Made by a program: the position numbers and the translations under genes
DNA from: Schoenoplectus triqueter
Lineage: Eukaryota > Streptophyta > Magnoliopsida > Poales > Cyperaceae
NCBI GenBank assembly: GCA_964058805.1
Contig: CAXKVV010000246.1
Location: 62,001-126,000, forward strand
Length of the DNA stretch: 64,000 nt
Direction: 5' to 3'
Shown: piece by piece, positions 60,040 to 64,000 of the stretch
Layout: each line of letters starts with the position of its first letter
How positions within the stretch are numbered: the stretch's first letter is position 1
The notes under the pieces: generated by a model
Database searches by the model: none
Told to the model about the DNA's origin: nothing
Seen by the model: only the letters and a program-made list of their open reading frames with translations

Positions 60040-60600
60040 AACCAAATTCGGGACCACGATCCGATCCGATCTGTCTCGATTCGAAGTCAAAACTCAGTAA
60101 ATTTGAGGACTGGTCAACTCATGGACCAATTAAGATTACGGCCAAAGGTTCCTAATAAAGCACGATCTTAATCCGGCCCACCTTAAGACTGACCCGACTC
60201 GCCTAATTCATCTAACATGATCCAAAAATCTGCCTTATATGTCCCTACGTTAAAATTCAAATAAAAGGCCCTCTAACATGTTAAATCCAAAAAATACATT
60301 TTTTTAATTTTGAAAAAAAAGGATAAAAATTCTCACTTAAAAATTATTATTATTATTTTTAATTTTTTAAAATTTATTTAAAATTATTTGAGTTAGTTTG
60401 AACCTTTATAAAATTAAAAAAAATATATTGATGGTCCCTAAGAACTAATGTGATCCATCTGATTCATAATTCTAAAACAGATCGCGACCCAACTCCTCTG
60501 AAAAAAAACCATCATAACCTGACTTATTTAACCCGTCAACCCATCTCCAATCCGTTGGACCATTCCCGACCCGATTGGCCCATATGAAATACACTAACCA
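60040..60600. repeat. GGGTC-type tract 4 (reverse orientation, decayed)
   Basis: Phrases such as gacccgactcgcc, gcgacccaactcc, acccgtcaacccat and cccgacccgattggccc are reverse complements of the GGGTC wording, with an AT-rich centre (about 60290-60430). More decayed than tracts 1-3. Confidence 0.65.
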
Positions 60601-62179
60601 TGGATTAGACCAACTATACTCTATACAAGAGATCTAATTTATAATGTAGCGGGCCGAAAGTTTACGTGGAGAGAAGACAAAATAAATTATTGTCAACGAA
60701 CTGTTTTGGAAAAAGAACTGTTTCCTTTAAGAATAAATTTATATTGAATTCATTACAAGCTGCCATCATCCGATACAGATGGAAATTGAAATATGTGTAG
60801 GTGGACATTCAGGAACGGAATATAAAAATTACATTTTTATGATATAAGGTTGATATTGAAAAATGAACATCAATGAATTTAGTAACTGCCTTGGTAAAAA
60901 CTTTTCTCAAAAATATTTATCTTGGTAAAACACTAATGAAATTTCTCAAACTAGGGTTATCCATATATTATTTTAAAAATATTTATTTCAGCCTTGATTA
61001 AAATTATAAGGAGAACTGCCCTTTTGTTTTATCATTTATTTAAAAAAATTCTTCCATTTTTTTCCTAAACAATGGTAATAATACAGCGACGTCAGCAGAG
61101 ACCTTTCAATGGGCTTTTACACATATTACCCAGCATGAGCCCAGATCTCATGCCAGGCATTAACATAACAAATATGAAAGCCCAAAATATATTCTTTGTT
61201 CTAACATGTGACCGCCTATGAGCTATGACCTTTCATGAGAAAGGTCCCTTGTACTCAAAACTGCTATGGAAGTTTAGAACCCAAATAGAGATGCATATTG
61301 CATCATGCATGTTACTTTTTCTCAATTTTCAATTTGGGCCTTTAAGAAACAAATGTATGATTCTTCTGTCTACATAACCTCCATTTCCTGAGCTCTTATC
61401 CTACATTGATTAACCAATAGTTTGCTTGTTAATTGTAGTTTTGTACCAAACAAAATAGCCACACGCCTCTATTTGTAGTTTTGTACCACACAAAGGTCCG
61501 TAGTACGTTATGGATCAAATATCATCCAAAATCGTCACAAAGGTATAATATATGAAAGTTTTTAAAATTCAAGGTAAAACATATTCATGTCCTTCTATCT
61601 TCCATGATAATACTAAATTAAGCCTTTCCTTCATTCCTTGTCATTACATTAACATCCCAGACATAATAATATGTATGCTTGTGGATGCAAGTCCATATTT
61701 TTTTGCAGTGATTAAAATCTTAACTATTTAATATAAGAGTACTGTTATGATCATGAAATAATAATCCATCCTATTTTCGGATAATGGAATATTATTTTAT
61801 TGTCTGGAGAAGGAATAAACCAATATTAATTATAACAATATAATGCCATGAATCAACTCCTTGAACATTTGTTTTTAACACTTGTGAATATTTGTTTTTA
61901 ACACTATTTTCAGACAACGAATGAATTAATGTATATTGAAAAAAAAATTCCAAACCTTTCCTAATTACTCATGAACCTAACTAATTTTATGGTGCATTTG
62001 AGTTTTTTCCAATTGTTAATTCATATGGAACTGTTTGGGTTGACTAACTACATGGAAAAAAATTATCTGTTTCGGTAAAAAAAAAAATTCCAATAGTAGT
62101 TGTAGTATTTTAAATGTTTATGATATTGATGTTCCCATTTGAGTTACTTTTTATTTAGTTGCCTCTATTTTTTTGTAAA
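60601..62179. other. Intergenic region
   Basis: No gene recognised. The phrase tttgtagttttgtacca-acaaa occurs twice at about 61435 and 61470, a small local duplication. Confidence 0.4.
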
Positions 62180-62709
62180 CCCATTTTCTTCCGGAACAAG
62201 ATGGAAAATGATCTGCTAACTCTTCTTCCACTTCCTTTCAATTTTTAGGGATAGTGTTTAGTACCATAATATTAGAAGAAGAGTGTATTAATTCTTTAAT
62301 TAGCATATTCAACTGTTTGATCTCCTCGGCCAGCATCTCATCTTCACTGTCAGAGTTACTCTCAAGTCAACTACATGCTCACCTCCTTCACCTGCTTGAA
62401 CTTACTTGACAAGAATTCCAAATACGTAACAACCAACATTACTAATTTATAGAGGATAGATGGGTCCTCGAGTATCATAAGATACCACTCCAGACGCACG
62501 ATGGAAGTATAAAATACTTTAGTAGGAAGTCCTGGTGAGTAATCCACTAAATGTTCTAGTACGAGTGCATCCAGTTCCGAGTGGTCATCTTAGTATGGGC
62601 CTAAGAGAAGCCCTTTTTTAATCTTCTATTTAAGCCATTTCTAATTCTGTATTAAATATAAGTACTTTTTCAATTAAATGATAATAATGATGATGATACA
62701 ATTAATTTC

Positions 62710-62750
<41 letters not shown>

Positions 62751-63334
62751 TTAATATAATAATAACTAATTTAATTATTACAATACTTGTATTATAATAT
62801 TCTCAATAAAAAATTTATAATTATTATAGTAATTAAATTAATGTAATGGAAATAATAATTGTTTCTATTATTAACAAAAAATATTATATATTAGTATTGT
62901 TGAAATTAAAATTATCGTTGTAGTTATTATAACAACAACAAATTATTTATAGTTATTATTACTTTAACAATAATGATATGATTATTGATTTTATACCATT
63001 ATTATTGCAACAATTAAATTAATTATTATTATAATGACAATAATAATCTAATTATTACTAATGTTAGTATAGCTATTATTTTTTTATTATAATTATATAT
63101 GTTATTATCATTATAGTCATCATTAAATTATATAATTATCATTAAAAAATAATAAAGATTGAAAAACAAAAGAAAATGAATGGCTTTCTTGTAATATAAA
63201 GTGAAAGAAAATTAATTAAATGGTGAAAGATCTCTTCTTCTGCCTCTTGAATGGGAGAAAATCTTCCAAATTTATTACTTTTCTTCCACCTTCTTCCATT
63301 ACTCTTTGAAAATTTTCTGCCGGAAGAAAATGGG
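62180..63334. mobile_element. TIR-like element with TTA/AAT-rich core
   Basis: Left cccattttcttccgg (62180-62194) is matched in reverse complement at 63320-63334. The core (about 62690-63130) is mainly ATA/AAT/TTA repeats including a pure (AAT)n run. The right flank gtgccaaacacc resembles the outermost end of such elements, which suggests the true left terminus has eroded. No coding. Confidence 0.5.
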
Positions 63335-63560
63335 AGTGCCAAACACCTAAACTAATATGTGCAAATGGAAAGTGCTCTACGTGAGGAAATGGAGAGATTG
63401 TGGTTAATAACAGATACTAAATGTAAACACTCTACTAAAGCAATTTTGGGTTCTCACGGCATTAATTAGTATAAATCTGCTTAATATAGGCTCACCCATT
63501 TATAGATGTATACATCTGTTTAATATAGGCTCTTTTGGATTATACACTCCTTATCAGGCC

Positions 63561-63932
63561 CAGAGGTGGATGTACCATGTACCAGGGGTCAGTTGACGTC
63601 TCTTGGATTTTAAAAAATATTATTTTTAGGTTAAAGTTTTGTTAATCTGACCCTCTTGGGTCGTCTGATTATTTTTTATTGAAGAAAATATATTTAATAT
63701 TGTTAATAATGAAAGAATTATGCAAAAAATTTAAAATATGAAGTTTCATATAAATTTTTTTTATCACTGTGATTATTTATTATTTTAATTTTAATTTTTT
63801 ATTATTTTTAATATATAAATGATATTATTTTAATATTTTTATTTAATATCCGATTAGTTAATGAATTAAACCTGATAAGTTACTAAATCCGATCACTGAC
63901 CCCGATCAAAATTCTACATCCACCCGCCCTAG
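63561..63932. mobile_element. hAT-like MITE with exact 8-base target duplication
   Basis: Flanked by identical atcaggcc at 63553-63560 and 63933-63940. Ends cagaggtggatgta and, read inward from the right, ctagggcgggtggatgtag. 372 bases, AT-rich core, no coding. Confidence 0.85.
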
Positions 63933-64000
63933 ATCAGGCCATCATATATTATAGTTGTAATGTTGTATATCATTTGTTTACAAAGCATTGCATTGCTTGC

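Noticed and set aside
63142..63342. Open frame of 66 codons on the minus strand
   Set aside because: It lies within the right arm of a TIR-like repeat and has no family likeness.
1..64000. CRISPR arrays, rRNA, bacterial operons or phage genes
   Set aside because: Nothing of this kind was seen; the tandem repeats present are LTR U3 units, microsatellites or slippage repeats in plant nuclear DNA.

Overview
This is a window of AT-rich plant nuclear DNA. Plant-specific protein families (villin, xyloglucan endotransglucosylase/hydrolase, augmin subunit 1), many short GT-AG introns, and LTR retrotransposons primed by initiator tRNA-Met together point to a flowering plant, most likely a eudicot. 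The species cannot be named from the sequence alone. No bacterial, organellar or CRISPR features were seen.

Layout. Positions 1-2882 hold short non-autonomous LTR elements, one of which carries a fused patchwork of host gene pieces (histone H1, CutA and ribosomal protein L35). A full villin gene of the VLN4 type runs on the minus strand (5715-14725, 21 coding exons, 949 residues), with a possible in-frame N-terminal extension reaching 15407. From 15.4 to 23.7 kb there is no host gene: a GGGTC-rich tract, a dispersed AT-rich repeat pair and three consecutive foldback MITEs. An XTH gene of the XTH6/7 type lies on the minus strand at 23741-27229. From 28.4 to 36.5 kb there are transposable elements: a TIR element filled with TTA-type repeats, a solo LTR, two more GGGTC tracts and a CCGG-type TIR element. 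The augmin subunit AUG1 gene is on the plus strand (37552-40034, 5 exons, 302 residues). A shortened villin with only the first three gelsolin modules is on the plus strand (42266-46332, 8 exons, 351 residues). A second XTH is on the minus strand (48248-49873, 3 exons, 291 residues). From 50 kb to the end lie hAT-like MITEs, a decayed gag-only Copia element with about 1.2-kb LTRs, AT-rich sequence and another TIR element with a TTA-like core.

The host genes have a common theme of cytoskeleton and cell wall in growing cells. Villins cap, sever or bundle actin; augmin recruits gamma-tubulin to microtubules for branching nucleation; XTHs cut and rejoin xyloglucan in the wall. Villin and XTH genes each occur twice here, and from memory the Arabidopsis VLN4 and VLN5 loci also lie near XTH genes, so this may be an old conserved or duplicated neighbourhood.

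Exon boundaries were placed by hand from homology and splice consensus. Coding phase closes without error across all exons in all five host genes. Functions are inferred from family resemblance; no database search was possible.
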